Below, piece by piece: positions 18,419-28,727 of a DNA stretch of 64,000 bases. The notes beneath the pieces are model-generated. The model was given only the letters and a program-made list of their open reading frames with translations. It was not told the origin of the DNA and did no database searches. Each line of letters begins with the position of its first letter. The first letter of the stretch is position 1. A program made the position numbers and the translations under genes. The stretch comes from Sphingorhabdus sp. EL138 (GTDB lineage: Bacteria; Pseudomonadota; Alphaproteobacteria; Sphingomonadales; Sphingomonadaceae), in NCBI RefSeq assembly GCF_945882965.1, contig NZ_CAMCWY010000012.1, positions 1-64,000 on the forward strand, in the 5' to 3' direction.

Positions 18419-18742
18419 ATGACAAGTTTCGACAACCGCGAGACCGCTTTTGAAAACAAGTTTGCGCATGACGCAGAGATGCAGTTCAAAATAGCTGCCC
18501 GCCGAAACAAGCTGCTTGGGCAGTGGGCCGCCGAAAAAATGGGTCTTACGTCAGAAGAAACCACCGCTTACGCTACTTCCGTGGTGCAAGCGGACTTTGA
18601 AGAAGCGGGCGACGAAGATGTCGTGCGCAAGCTGCTGGGTGATTTGACGTCGGCAGGTGTTGAAGTCGACGATGCCATGATCCGCCGCGCGCTGGAAGAC
18701 AAGATGGTCGAAGCGCGCCGCCAGTTTATCGAGGCCGCATAA
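18419..18742 (+). CDS. F1F0-ATPase inhibitor zeta subunit (DUF1476)
   Basis: This 107-residue helical protein is of the DUF1476 family, known in Paracoccus as the zeta subunit that blocks ATP hydrolysis by the F1 motor. The conserved N-terminal inhibitory region FDNRETAFENKFAHDAEMQF is intact, followed by ARRNKLLGQWAAEKMGL. It is cytosolic and binds F1. Its stop overlaps the bolA start by one base (TAATG), and grxD follows, so it belongs to a compact three-gene unit. Confidence 0.93.
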   Translation: MTSFDNRETAFENKFAHDAEMQFKIAARRNKLLGQWAAEKMGLTSEETTAYATSVVQADFEEAGDEDVVRKLLGDLTSAGVEVDDAMIRRALEDKMVEARRQFIEAA

Positions 18743-18978
18743 TGGCAATGCAGGCCGACGAAATTGAAGGCATGATTAAGGCCGCTTTGCCTGATGCATT
18801 GGTCGAAATTACCGACCTTGCAGGTGACGGCAACCATTATGCCGCGCGCGTAGTGAGCGACAGCTTTCGCGGGCTACCCCGCGTCAAACAGCATAAGGCG
18901 GTTTATGACGCGCTGGGCGGACGAATGGGCGGCGTTTTGCATGCCTTGCAGCTTACGACAGCCATTCCTCAGAATTAG
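18742..18978 (+). CDS. BolA family protein
   Basis: This 78-residue BolA-like protein (class II KH-like fold) works with monothiol glutaredoxins in Fe-S handling and iron signalling. Conserved features are IEGMIKAALPDALVEITDL, DGNHYAARVVSDSFRGL (His of the cluster-sharing site) and the RVKQHKAVYDALG C-terminal motif. The partner glutaredoxin gene lies 19 nt downstream. Adjacency of bolA and grxD is conserved in Alphaproteobacteria. Confidence 0.93.
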   Translation: MAMQADEIEGMIKAALPDALVEITDLAGDGNHYAARVVSDSFRGLPRVKQHKAVYDALGGRMGGVLHALQLTTAIPQN

Positions 18979-18997
18979 AATTTTTGGAGTATTATTC

Positions 18998-19324
18998 ATG
19001 AGCGTTCACGACCGGATCGAAGAGATCGTCAAAGGCAATAATGTTGTTCTGTTTATGAAGGGCAGCCCCCTGTTTCCGCAATGTGGGTTTTCGAGCAAGG
19101 CGATAGCCATTCTGGACCATCTCAACGTCGCTTATGAAAGCGTCGATGTGCTGCAAGACATGGAAATCCGCGCCGCTATTAAGGATTATAGCGATTGGCC
19201 AACAATCCCGCAGCTTTACGTTAAGGGCGAGTTTCTGGGCGGTTCCGACATTATGATGGAAATGTACGACGCTGGCGAATTACAGGAATTGGTTGAGACC
19301 GAAGGTTTGGCAAAGCCAGCATAA
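18998..19324 (+). CDS. grxD: Monothiol glutaredoxin, Grx4 family
   Basis: This 108-residue monothiol glutaredoxin carries the CGFS active site (PQCGFSSKA, about residues 27-35). It also has WPTIPQLYVKGEFLGGSDIMMEM, which contains the glutathione-binding TIPQ and GGSD motifs. It carries and transfers 2Fe-2S clusters, often as a complex with BolA. The ATG at 18998 follows TTTGGAG. The earlier open frame overlaps bolA. A strong terminator ends the unit. Confidence 0.95.
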   Translation: MSVHDRIEEIVKGNNVVLFMKGSPLFPQCGFSSKAIAILDHLNVAYESVDVLQDMEIRAAIKDYSDWPTIPQLYVKGEFLGGSDIMMEMYDAGELQELVETEGLAKPA

Positions 19325-19332
19325 GCTATCGA

Positions 19333-19370
19333 CTTCTTGTGGCGCTCCAGGGCGTCACAAGAAGGGTTTT
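19333..19370 (+). terminator. Intrinsic terminator after grxD
   Basis: A 13-bp stem (CTTCTTGTGGCGC with GCGTCACAAGAAG, one G-T wobble, 6-nt loop) is followed by GGTTTT. It lies between grxD and the convergent MFS gene. Confidence 0.85.
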
Positions 19371-19373
19371 GCT

Positions 19374-20621
19374 CTATGCGGCCGATACGGCGCTTGCCTC
19401 GGCGCGCTGAATGGTCGGCAGCAACCAATGTAACCAAGCCAGAGCGAGCATGTAGGACGCCGCAGCAAAGATAAACACCGGCGTGAAACCCAACCCCGCC
19501 GCCAAGACGGCGCCTGTCACCAGCTGGATCAAGGCGCCACCCATATTGCCCATGAATGCGCCAAAGGCGGTAACGCGCCCAACCTTGCCGCGCGGCACGA
19601 CGTCGGTGATGATCGAGAATATCGACAATGAAAAACCCTGATGCCCCGCCATCACCACGCCCATCATGATCGCCACGGGCCAGAATGAGTCCAGCGTAAG
19701 AACGAAGGGCAAGGGTACGACAATCGCAGCCGACCCAAACATGATCGTCTTGCGCACGCGGTTGACGCTCCATCCCGCCTCCAAAAGCCGTGTTGATAAA
19801 CAGCCTGCGAACAATGCGCCTGCCCCCGACCCGAAAAAGGCAATCGCCAGAGGAATCGCCAACTCGCTTGTCGTCAGGTCAAATTCCTTGCGATAAAAAT
19901 CCGGCAGCCAGAAATTGATCAGCCACCAAGTGGCATCGGACAACGCTTTGGCAATCACGATTGCCCATGTACGCCGTTCCATCAATATCGGGCCATAAGG
20001 CGCGCCATCATCGGCAAAGTCACGATTGGCGTCTTCGGCCTTATCGTCAAACCTTACGCCCCGCGCAAACCACAGCCACAGCGCCAGCGTTATGAAACCG
20101 CCGACCCCACCGAAGATGAGCGCGCCGCGCCATCCCCAGATAGCGGCGATCACGGGGATGAAAAACGGCATGGTGATTGTGCCAAGCCCTGCAATCGCAG
20201 TACTTACGCCAAACGCGAACGAGCGCTTGTCGGGTGCGAAAAGCGTGGCGACCGTTTTGATCGTCAGCGGCGTCTGAACGGCCTCCGTCGCGCCAAGGCC
20301 AATGCGCGCCGCCACGACTTGCCAGCCAGAAATTGCCCAGCCATGCGCCATTGCCGCAAGGCTCCACGTGGTTACGCCAACTATCATTGAACGCAGCACG
20401 CCAATTCTATCAACGAGCCACCCAGTGAACAAGAAAGACAGCGCTGCTGCAACCTGCGTTACAAAGGCGAGATTGGCAAAATCGGTATCACTCCAACCAA
20501 GGTCAGCCGCAATGTCCGGCTTCAGGATCGCGATGACTGGCCGGTCCATGGCATTGAAAATGCCGGCGACACACAGCAGCCCAAACAGGGTCCAGCGCAG
20601 CGTCGGCGTGATTTGCTTCAT
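19374..20621 (-). CDS. MFS transporter
   Basis: This 415-residue major-facilitator protein has 12 predicted membrane segments. The conserved loop after TM2 reads WLVDRIGVLRSMIVG, and RIGLGATEAVQTPLTIKTVATLFAPDKRSFAFG is typical of anion/hexuronate-like symporters. It is an inner-membrane importer or exporter, and the substrate cannot be told. It is divergent from the YeiH-type gene, with about 95 nt between the starts. Confidence 0.88.
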   Translation of the reverse strand: MKQITPTLRWTLFGLLCVAGIFNAMDRPVIAILKPDIAADLGWSDTDFANLAFVTQVAAALSFLFTGWLVDRIGVLRSMIVGVTTWSLAAMAHGWAISGWQVVAARIGLGATEAVQTPLTIKTVATLFAPDKRSFAFGVSTAIAGLGTITMPFFIPVIAAIWGWRGALIFGGVGGFITLALWLWFARGVRFDDKAEDANRDFADDGAPYGPILMERRTWAIVIAKALSDATWWLINFWLPDFYRKEFDLTTSELAIPLAIAFFGSGAGALFAGCLSTRLLEAGWSVNRVRKTIMFGSAAIVVPLPFVLTLDSFWPVAIMMGVVMAGHQGFSLSIFSIITDVVPRGKVGRVTAFGAFMGNMGGALIQLVTGAVLAAGLGFTPVFIFAAASYMLALAWLHWLLPTIQRAEASAVSAA

Positions 20622-20716
20622 GTCGCTTCACCCCACTGCATCATTGTCTCCGCTTGGCCGATAGCGCATCCCGCTTTATGCTGGGACTCCTTACGGACTT
20701 GCCTATAGAAGGCAAT

Positions 20717-21790
20717 ATGACACCGCAAGACATAAACGCGAATTACATCGCTGACCTCTATGGCGAAACCTACCTCGCAGAGGAGAATCCTCCGCGCGGC
20801 AAACGGTTGTTGATCAGCGCCCTGTTTCCGGGACTTGCGGTCGTCGGTATTGCCTCTGTCGCCGCAACTTGGTTTTCCGAACATTATGGCATGCCCGTCA
20901 TCTTGGCGGGTTTGTTACTTGGCCTTGCCCTCAATTTTGTGTCAGCCGAACAAAAGGTGCATCCCGGGCTTGATTTCTGCGGCACGTCCTGCTTGCGCTG
21001 GGGCATTGTTTTGTTGGGCACACAAGTCACCGCGATGCAAATTGGCGGACTTGGTGCGCTCGCATTTTTGGGGCTGATTGGCATCATGTCTTTGGTCATG
21101 GGCGCTGGACTTTTAGGCGCGCGGCTTGGCGGGCAAGGCCGCTATGCCGGCTGGTTAGCTGGTGGTGCGACCGCCATTTGCGGCGCGTCCGCAGCCTTGG
21201 CGATTTACGCGGTCATTGGGCGCGAGCGCCTCAACCAGTCGCAGTTTACGCTCATTCTCGTTGGCGTGACCTTGGCAAGCGCGGTCGCCATGTCGTTCTA
21301 CCCACTCATTGCCGCGCAGCTCAATTTCACCGACAAGCAAGCTGGCTTCTTAATGGGCGCTGCGGTACATGACGTCGCGCAATCCTTGGGTGGCGGCTAT
21401 AGCTTCTCGCAATCGGCAGGAGAGACGGCGACTATCGTGAAGCTATCCCGCGTCGCGCTTCTCGCACCCGCTGTGGCGCTTGTCGGGCTTGCCATCGGAT
21501 CTAGCGATGGACGCTCCAAAAGTCTGGCTTCCAAACTCAAATTGCCTTGGTTCATCATCGCCTTCTTTGTTGCTGTTGCCGTAAATTCCATTATTGACGC
21601 GCCGGGCTGGGTTGCGGAATATGGCTTGATTGCTTCCAAGGCGATGTTGTTGTTTGCGGTGACGGCCACCGCGATGCGATCACGGCTTGATCTGTTGCTT
21701 ACTCAAGGGTGGAGGGCGTTGCTGCCCGTGATGCTGGCGACCGTTACCGCCTTTGTCACCGCGGCTGCATTTGCATGGGCGTTTTTATGA
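20717..21790 (+). CDS. YeiH/UPF0324 family membrane protein, putative sulfate exporter-like
   Basis: This inner-membrane protein of about 357 residues with about 10 segments is of the UPF0324 (YeiH) family. Typical stretches are GMPVILAGLLLGLALNF, AEQKVHPGLDFC, GGATAICGASAALAIYAVIG and GAAVHDVAQSLGGGYSFS. The biochemical role of the family is not settled. The ATG at 20717 follows AGAAGG. A TTG at 20654 is a weaker alternative. It overlaps glpD by ATGA, which suggests co-translation. Confidence 0.85.
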   Translation: MTPQDINANYIADLYGETYLAEENPPRGKRLLISALFPGLAVVGIASVAATWFSEHYGMPVILAGLLLGLALNFVSAEQKVHPGLDFCGTSCLRWGIVLLGTQVTAMQIGGLGALAFLGLIGIMSLVMGAGLLGARLGGQGRYAGWLAGGATAICGASAALAIYAVIGRERLNQSQFTLILVGVTLASAVAMSFYPLIAAQLNFTDKQAGFLMGAAVHDVAQSLGGGYSFSQSAGETATIVKLSRVALLAPAVALVGLAIGSSDGRSKSLASKLKLPWFIIAFFVAVAVNSIIDAPGWVAEYGLIASKAMLLFAVTATAMRSRLDLLLTQGWRALLPVMLATVTAFVTAAAFAWAFL

Positions 21791-23289
21791 AGCAGATTAT
21801 CTATGATTTGGCCGTTATCGGCGGCGGCATTAATGGCGCGGGCATCGCACGTGACGCCGCTGGCAGGGGCGCGAAAGTCGTGCTGCTTGAACGTGGGGAT
21901 TTGGCGCGGGGCACGTCTTCTGCGTCGACGAAGCTCATTCATGGCGGGCTGCGCTATCTTGAGCATTATGAATTTGCTTTGGTCCGCGAATCCTTAATTG
22001 AACGCGAGCGGCTTTGGGCGATTGCGCCGCATATCATCTGGCCGCTGCGCTTCATTTTGCCGCATCAAAAAGGGATTCGTCCAGCGTGGCTCGTGCGGCT
22101 TGGCTTGTTTTTGTACGACCATATTGGCGGCCGGAAATTGCTGCCAGCAACCCGGACGGTAAATTTGAAAAACGAGCCTGCCGGCAAACCGCTTAAGCCC
22201 GAATTTGTGAGGGCGTTTGAATATTCAGACTGCTGGGTCGATGACGCACGCTTGGTCGTTTTGAACGCCATGGATGCCGCCAAGCATGGCGCAGACATTC
22301 GCACCCGGTCCGAAGTCACGCATCTCGAACGTCGCGATGGATTGTGGCATATACACGTTGCAGGGCAAGAACCCCTCCGTGCCCGCGCGGTTGCCAATGC
22401 AGCGGGGCCAGCGGTGCTGGACTTGCTCGCACGGACAAATGGGCATGACCGGCCATCAGGTGGCACGATCCGCTTGGTGAGAGGATCGCACATCGTGGTC
22501 CGCAAGATGTTCGACACGCCGCAGGCATATTTCTGTCAAAACCCCGACGGCCGCATATTCTTCGCCATTCCATATGAGGATGACTTCACCCTCATCGGGA
22601 CGACTGATGCCGATCATACAGGTTCGCTTGATGATATTCACGCGACCGCAGAAGAGATTGATTATATCTGCGCGTCGGCTGCGGTTTATTTCAAGCAAGC
22701 CATAACGCCTGCCAACGTGCTGTACAGCTTTGCAGGCGTCCGGCCTTTGGTCGATGATGGCTCAGGCAAACCTGAAACAGCATCGCGCGGATATCATTTC
22801 GAACTGGATGTCGATGCAGACGAAACGGCACCTATCCTCTCGGTCTTTGGCGGCAAGATAACTACCTATCGGCATCTGGCCGAAAGTGCGGTCGAGCGGC
22901 TTTCGAAGCACGTGGCGGTGCTGAAAAGCGAAAGCTGGACATTGCGAAAGTCCTTGCCAGGCGGAGATTTTCCAATTGATGGTGCCGATCGCCTCGCTTC
23001 GGATATTCAGCGGGAGCATGCCTATTTGCCCGCCGCACTCGTGCACCGCTGGGTGCGCAGCTACGGAACAAAGACTCGTGCTTTTTTATCAAACGCCAGC
23101 GCACTTGCCGATTTGGGCACGGCCTTTGGACATAGCCTCTATGCGGTTGAGGCGGACTATCTCGTCGATCACGAATGGGCGCAGTCCGCCGAGGATATAT
23201 TGTGGCGGCGCAGTAAGCTGGGTTTGCGTTTCAATACCGAAGAGGCCCAGAAGTTAGAGGATTATGTCGTCAGCCGCCGATGCAACTAG
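21787..23289 (+). CDS. glpD: Glycerol-3-phosphate dehydrogenase, aerobic FAD type
   Basis: This 500-residue, membrane-associated flavoenzyme oxidises sn-glycerol 3-phosphate to dihydroxyacetone phosphate and feeds electrons to ubiquinone. The N-terminal FAD dinucleotide fold is YDLAVIGGGINGAGIARDAA, followed by STKLIHGGLRYLEHYEFALV. GKITTYRHLAE near residue 360 is a DAO-family mark, and a C-terminal GlpD domain follows (KLGLRF). No other glp genes are adjacent. The start overlaps the YeiH stop as ATGA. Confidence 0.93.
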   Translation: MKQIIYDLAVIGGGINGAGIARDAAGRGAKVVLLERGDLARGTSSASTKLIHGGLRYLEHYEFALVRESLIERERLWAIAPHIIWPLRFILPHQKGIRPAWLVRLGLFLYDHIGGRKLLPATRTVNLKNEPAGKPLKPEFVRAFEYSDCWVDDARLVVLNAMDAAKHGADIRTRSEVTHLERRDGLWHIHVAGQEPLRARAVANAAGPAVLDLLARTNGHDRPSGGTIRLVRGSHIVVRKMFDTPQAYFCQNPDGRIFFAIPYEDDFTLIGTTDADHTGSLDDIHATAEEIDYICASAAVYFKQAITPANVLYSFAGVRPLVDDGSGKPETASRGYHFELDVDADETAPILSVFGGKITTYRHLAESAVERLSKHVAVLKSESWTLRKSLPGGDFPIDGADRLASDIQREHAYLPAALVHRWVRSYGTKTRAFLSNASALADLGTAFGHSLYAVEADYLVDHEWAQSAEDILWRRSKLGLRFNTEEAQKLEDYVVSRRCN

Positions 23290-23386
23290 GAATAACTAAG
23301 CGATATTCGACCCGCTGCGCCGGGGCGCTTGATATCCCTGCTCAAAACGGCATTGGCCATTTCTGCAATATGGTATCCTTTCTGGC

Positions 23387-23403
23387 TTGATTTTCACAGT
23401 CAA
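23387..23403. promoter_or_regulatory. Inverted half-sites in the suf operon upstream region
   Basis: TTGA (23387-23390) and TCAA (23400-23403) form an inverted pair with a 9-nt centre about 55 nt before the Rrf2 start. It could be an operator for the operon's own Rrf2 regulator or for an iron regulator. This rests on symmetry and position only. Confidence 0.25.
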
Positions 23404-23455
23404 AAGGACCATCTCCCCCCAATCGGAGCAAATTTATCTGATTAGGGTGCGCAAC

Positions 23456-23869
23456 ATGCGTTTGTCGAATATGGCCGATTATGCAGTGGTGATGATGAGC
23501 GCAGCTTCGCGCCATTGCGGCTCTGCGCGCGTGTCGGCGACCGACCTTGCTGCAGAAACCGGCTTGGCCTTGCCGACAGCACAAAAGCTGGTGAGCATAT
23601 TGACAAAGGCGGGCCTGTTGCGGTCGGCCCGTGGCACGGGCGGCGGCATCACACTTGCCCGTCCCGCAGCGGCGATCACCCTTGCCGACATCATTGAAGC
23701 TGTCGAAGGCCCAATTGCGCTGACCATATGTTGCGATTCGCACAAGCACGCGATGGGCCAGCATTGCGCCAAGGAAGGCAGGTGCAACGTCCAGGCGCAC
23801 TGGCCAGTGGTCAATAACGCAGTGCGCGGTGCCTTAGCACAAATCAATTTGGCGGGATTAACGCGATGA
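23456..23869 (+). CDS. Rrf2 family regulator of the SUF operon
   Basis: This 137-residue winged-helix regulator is of the Rrf2/IscR family (SUF-system regulator subgroup). The N-terminal [14 protein letters not shown] and the wing [13 protein letters not shown] are typical. Cys92/93, Cys104 and Cys110 form a cluster-binding set similar to IscR, so it probably senses Fe-S status. The Met at 23456 matches the family start. The sufB ATG overlaps its stop. It likely controls the operon it opens. Confidence 0.92.
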   Translation: MRLSNMADYAVVMMSAASRHCGSARVSATDLAAETGLALPTAQKLVSILTKAGLLRSARGTGGGITLARPAAAITLADIIEAVEGPIALTICCDSHKHAMGQHCAKEGRCNVQAHWPVVNNAVRGALAQINLAGLTR

Positions 23870-25347
23870 ACGATGACATGGACTTCAAGGATAAGGCCGC
23901 GTGGGATGCCGCAGATCGCGTCGCGGATTATGAACATGGCTGGTCGTCGGACATCGAAACCGACTTCGCGCCCAAGGGCCTGACCGAGGATACCGTCCGT
24001 TTTATCTCCGCCAAAAAAAATGAGCCCGAATGGATGCTCGAATGGCGGTTAAAGGCGTTTGCGAGCTGGAAAACGATGACGCCGCCCGATTGGGCCAAGC
24101 TCAACGTGCCGCCAATCGATTATCAGGACGCATATTATTATGCCGAGCCAAAGGCCAAACCAAAGCTTGGTTCGCTGGATGAGGTCGACCCCGAAATTCT
24201 GCGGATTTATGAAAAGCTGGGTATTCCGATAGCAGAGCAAGAAGTGCTGGCCGGCGTCGAAGGCGCGCGCCGGGTCGCGGTAGACGCCGTTTTCGACAGC
24301 GTGTCCGTCGCCACCACGTTCCGCGCCGAGTTGGAACGTGCCGGCGTTATCTTCCGCAGCATATCGGAGGCGATTAAGGAATATCCGGAGCTGGTGAAGA
24401 AATGGCTCGGCAAGATTGTGCCGATGCGCGACAATTATTTTGCGACGCTTAACTGCGCTGTCTTCTCCGACGGGACATTCGTCTACATCCCCGAAGGCGT
24501 GCGTTGCCCGATGGAGCTCAGCACCTATTTCCGGATTAACGCCGAAAATACCGGCCAGTTTGAACGCACGTTGATTATCGCCGATAAGGGCAGCTATGTC
24601 AGCTATCTCGAAGGCTGCACCGCGCCGATGCGCGACGAAAACCAATTGCACGCCGCTGTTGTTGAGCTTGTTGTGCTCGACGATGCCGAAATCAAATATT
24701 CGACTGTGCAAAACTGGTATCCCGGCGATGCCGAGGGCAAGGGCGGCATCTATAATTTCGTCACCAAGCGGGCTTTGTGCCAAGGCCGCAACAGCAAAGT
24801 TTCATGGACTCAGGTCGAAACCGGCAGTGCCGTTACTTGGAAATATCCAAGCTGCGTTTTGAACGGCGAGAATTCAGTGGGCGAATTTTACTCGGTCGCG
24901 GTGACCAACAATTACCAACAGGCCGACACCGGCACCAAGATGATCCACAATGGCAAGGGGTCGCGCTCGACCATCGTGTCAAAGGGCATCAGCGCGGGGC
25001 ATAGCAACAACACCTATCGCGGACTTGTCCGCGTCGCGCCAAATGCCGAAGGCGTGCGCAACTTCACCCAGTGTGATTCGCTGCTGCTTGGGTCTTTGAG
25101 CGGCGCACACACCGTGCCCTATATCGAAGTGCGCAACCCAAGCGCGCAGATTGAACATGAGGCGACGACGTCTAAGATCAGCGATGACCAAATGTTTTAC
25201 GCCCAAGCCCGCGGCCTGAACGCCGAAGAGGCCGTCGCGCTGATCGTCAACGGCTTTGCCAAGGAAGTGTTGCAGCAACTGCCGATGGAATTCGCAGTTG
25301 AAGCGCAGAAGTTGCTGGGTATTTCGCTTGAGGGGAGTGTGGGATGA
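23866..25347 (+). CDS. sufB: Fe-S cluster assembly scaffold SufB
   Basis: This 493-residue scaffold protein of the SufBC2D complex is where new Fe-S clusters are built with sulfur from SufS. The beta-helix core is recognisable in [41 protein letters not shown] (with the key Cys) and [36 protein letters not shown] is near the C-terminus. Length is normal. Start ATG overlaps the regulator stop (ATGA). Confidence 0.97.
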   Translation: MNDDMDFKDKAAWDAADRVADYEHGWSSDIETDFAPKGLTEDTVRFISAKKNEPEWMLEWRLKAFASWKTMTPPDWAKLNVPPIDYQDAYYYAEPKAKPKLGSLDEVDPEILRIYEKLGIPIAEQEVLAGVEGARRVAVDAVFDSVSVATTFRAELERAGVIFRSISEAIKEYPELVKKWLGKIVPMRDNYFATLNCAVFSDGTFVYIPEGVRCPMELSTYFRINAENTGQFERTLIIADKGSYVSYLEGCTAPMRDENQLHAAVVELVVLDDAEIKYSTVQNWYPGDAEGKGGIYNFVTKRALCQGRNSKVSWTQVETGSAVTWKYPSCVLNGENSVGEFYSVAVTNNYQQADTGTKMIHNGKGSRSTIVSKGISAGHSNNTYRGLVRVAPNAEGVRNFTQCDSLLLGSLSGAHTVPYIEVRNPSAQIEHEATTSKISDDQMFYAQARGLNAEEAVALIVNGFAKEVLQQLPMEFAVEAQKLLGISLEGSVG

Positions 25348-25391
25348 GCCCGTTATCACGCGACGTCCGCACAAAGTTTTTACGGAAATAA

Positions 25392-26233
<842 letters not shown>

Positions 26234-26237
<4 letters not shown>

Positions 26238-26773
26238 CCATTATCGTCCGCCTTGTCGCGCCCGAAGATGCGCCTGCGCTCGCCGAACTGCTCAATGCAA
26301 TTATCGCGCGCGGCGGTACGACTGCGCTGGAAGACGCATTTTCGTCCGAACAGCTTGCCGAAACATATCTCAACGGTCCGAATGTGCTCGTCTGCCTTGT
26401 TGCGGTCGAGACAGATTCCGCACGGATAGAAGGTTTCCAGACGCTGGGCCGCTACCCAAATCTTCCCGATAATATTGGCGATATTGGAACATTCGCAAGA
26501 GTTGATGGCACACAACGTGGTGTCGGCTCCGCTCTTTTTGCTGAAATGGCTGCGCAAGCCCGCGCGCTGGGTTTGTCAGCAATCAATGCCACAATCCGTT
26601 CCGACAATATCGGTGGACTGACCTTTTATGGGAAGCAAGGATTTGTCGATTTTGGCGTGACACACGGCGTTCCATTGAAAGACGGCAAATTGGTCGACCG
26701 CGTACACAAACGCTTCGCCCTGTCCATTGAGGGCAACCAAAACGACAAAACGCAAGTAGAGGTCTTTGCGTGA
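26234..26773 (+). CDS. GNAT N-acetyltransferase inside the suf operon
   Basis: This 179-residue GNAT protein has the acetyl-CoA loop RGVGSALF (about 95-102), followed by ALGLSAINATIRSDNIGGLTFYGKQGF, the usual C-terminal half. Start is TTG at 26234, overlapping the sufC stop as TTGA, with GGGAG 8 nt upstream. The sufD start overlaps its own stop. Full coupling with sufC and sufD indicates expression as part of the suf operon. Substrate unknown, and a role in Fe-S assembly is not established. Confidence 0.85.
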
Positions 26774-27504
26774 TGGGCACGGCAACGCTCCCAACTCGCG
26801 GCGATGAGGCTTGGCGGTATAGCGATATTGATGCGCTGGCCCGGGCTTGGCCGTTGCCAGCGGCAGAGTGCGTTGTTGTGCCTGCAGATGGCCATTTTGC
26901 GCGGACGATTTTTCAGAACAGCGGCTCTGTTCACACACTAGACATCGCCATTGGCACGGGTGCGACCGCCGCGATCCATATCCTCAACATCGGCGGCGAA
27001 TATGGCCGCGTGGAGTTGAACGTCACTTTGCATGAAGGCGCAGATTTCAAGCTTGGCGCAGTGCAAATTGGCGGTGGCAACCAGAATCTCGAGATCATTA
27101 CAACCGTCACCCATGCCGAACCCAGCGCAACATCATCCCAGATCGTGCGCTCGGTCCTCGCTGGCACGGCAACTGGAACCTATTTGGGCAAGGTCGCCGT
27201 TGCGCGCGATGCCCAACTGACTGACAGCGTGCAGTCGGTGAAGGCCATGTTGCTCGACCGCAGCGCGACCGCCAATGCAAAGCCCGAACTCGAAATCTAC
27301 GCCGACGATGTCAAATGTGCGCATGGTTGTGCCATTGGTGAGTTGGACCCGATGGGGCTTTTCTATTTGCAAGCCCGCGGCATTGCGCCGGCGGATGCAA
27401 AGAAGTTGATGTTGCAGGCATTTGTCGCCGGCGTGTTTGAAGGTGCGGCAGATGAAGAAATGCTAACTGAGGCGGCGCTGAAGAAATTAGGGGATTTGGT
27501 GTGA
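26773..27504 (+). CDS. sufD: Fe-S cluster assembly protein SufD
   Basis: This protein of about 243 residues is the SufD component of SufBC2D, related to SufB and needed for cluster assembly and iron entry. The N-terminal LPTRGDEAWRYSDIDAL and the C-terminal KCAHGCAIGELDPMGLFYLQARGI (with the conserved Cys-His region) are diagnostic. It is shorter than the enterobacterial protein, lacking much of the N-terminal domain. The start is ATG 26773 or the GTG one codon earlier at 26770, with AGAGG upstream fitting both. sufS starts within its stop. Confidence 0.93.
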   Translation: MGTATLPTRGDEAWRYSDIDALARAWPLPAAECVVVPADGHFARTIFQNSGSVHTLDIAIGTGATAAIHILNIGGEYGRVELNVTLHEGADFKLGAVQIGGGNQNLEIITTVTHAEPSATSSQIVRSVLAGTATGTYLGKVAVARDAQLTDSVQSVKAMLLDRSATANAKPELEIYADDVKCAHGCAIGELDPMGLFYLQARGIAPADAKKLMLQAFVAGVFEGAADEEMLTEAALKKLGDLV

Positions 27505-28727
27505 GTGCGATTAACGCCATATCGCCCCTTGTGCAGGCTGGGAACATCCGCGACCAATTCCCCGGCCTTGCTAACAACTGGCATTATCTCGACACAGCCG
27601 CGACAGCCCAAAAACCGCAGGTCGTGCTCGACGCGATGATGCGTGCGGGCGGCGTGGATTATGCCACCGTCCATCGCGGCGTCTATGCGCGGTCGGCGAA
27701 TATGACCGTTGCGTTTGAGGCAGCACGAGCCCGTGTGGCGCGCTTCATGGGCGCGGCTTCGTCCGATGAAATTGTTTTCGTACGCGGTGCGACCGAGGGC
27801 ATCAACCTCGTCGTGCAAAGCTGGGGAACGGCGAACCTGGCGGCGAGCGACCGCATCATGCTCAGCCAATTGGAGCATCACAGCAACATCGTTCCGTGGC
27901 AAATGCTTGCCGAGAAGGTTGGGGCGCATATCGATGTCTGTCCGTTGACCGAGGACGGCCAAATCGACCTTGACTGGTTGGAGTCGCATTTAACGCCCGC
28001 ACATAAATTAGTAGCGGTTTCGCATGTGTCGAACGTGCTTGGCTCGGTGCTTGACGCCCGCCGGGCCGCGAACGCCGCGCATGCCGTCGGCGCAAAGCTG
28101 ATGCTCGACGGCTGTCAGGCCGCACCGCGCATGCATCTGGACATGGCGGCGTTGGATTGCGATTTCTATGTCATGTCGGGGCACAAGTTATATGGCCCAA
28201 CCGGACTTGGCGTGTTGTGGGCAAAGGCCGAAACGCTGAATGCGATGCCCCCTTATCAGGGCGGCGGCGCGATGATTGACCGGGTGACGTTTGAAAAGAC
28301 GACCTACGCCCCTGCGCCTTCGCGGTTTGAGGCGGGAACGCCGATGATCATTGAGGTGATTGGCCTGCACGCCGCCATCGACTTCATCGACAGCTTTGGC
28401 CCAGAAGCCATTTTCGCGCATGAAAGCGCGTTGGCTGCACAGACGCGCGATGCCTTGCGCGCGATCAACGCAATCACTTTATATGGCCCTGAACAATCTG
28501 CGGGGATTGTCTCTTTTTCAATGGAGGGCGTGCATCCGCATGACATCGGGACAATATTGGATGAAGAAAATGTCGCCATTCGCGCTGGCCACCATTGTGC
28601 GCAGCCGTTGATGGACCATTTAGGCGTGCCCGCCACCGCGCGGGCGAGTTTTGGTATTTATAATGACAAAGATGATGTCGCGGCGTTGGTGCGCGGCCTT
28701 GCACGGGTGAAGAGGATTTTTGGATGA
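27501..28727 (+). CDS. sufS: Cysteine desulfurase SufS
   Basis: This 408-residue PLP-dependent class V aminotransferase-fold enzyme removes sulfur from cysteine for the Suf system. The PLP lysine is in SGHKLYGPTG (Lys229), His126 and Asp203/Gln206 contact the cofactor, and the catalytic Cys is in RAGHHCAQPL (Cys366), typical of group II desulfurases. Start is GTG at 27501, overlapping the sufD stop (GTGA). No SufE gene is nearby. Confidence 0.96.
   Translation: MSAINAISPLVQAGNIRDQFPGLANNWHYLDTAATAQKPQVVLDAMMRAGGVDYATVHRGVYARSANMTVAFEAARARVARFMGAASSDEIVFVRGATEGINLVVQSWGTANLAASDRIMLSQLEHHSNIVPWQMLAEKVGAHIDVCPLTEDGQIDLDWLESHLTPAHKLVAVSHVSNVLGSVLDARRAANAAHAVGAKLMLDGCQAAPRMHLDMAALDCDFYVMSGHKLYGPTGLGVLWAKAETLNAMPPYQGGGAMIDRVTFEKTTYAPAPSRFEAGTPMIIEVIGLHAAIDFIDSFGPEAIFAHESALAAQTRDALRAINAITLYGPEQSAGIVSFSMEGVHPHDIGTILDEENVAIRAGHHCAQPLMDHLGVPATARASFGIYNDKDDVAALVRGLARVKRIFG

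Noticed and set aside
23412-23420. Poly-C tract before the Rrf2 gene as a phase-variable site
   Set aside because: Only six C in a row, too short to argue for slippage.
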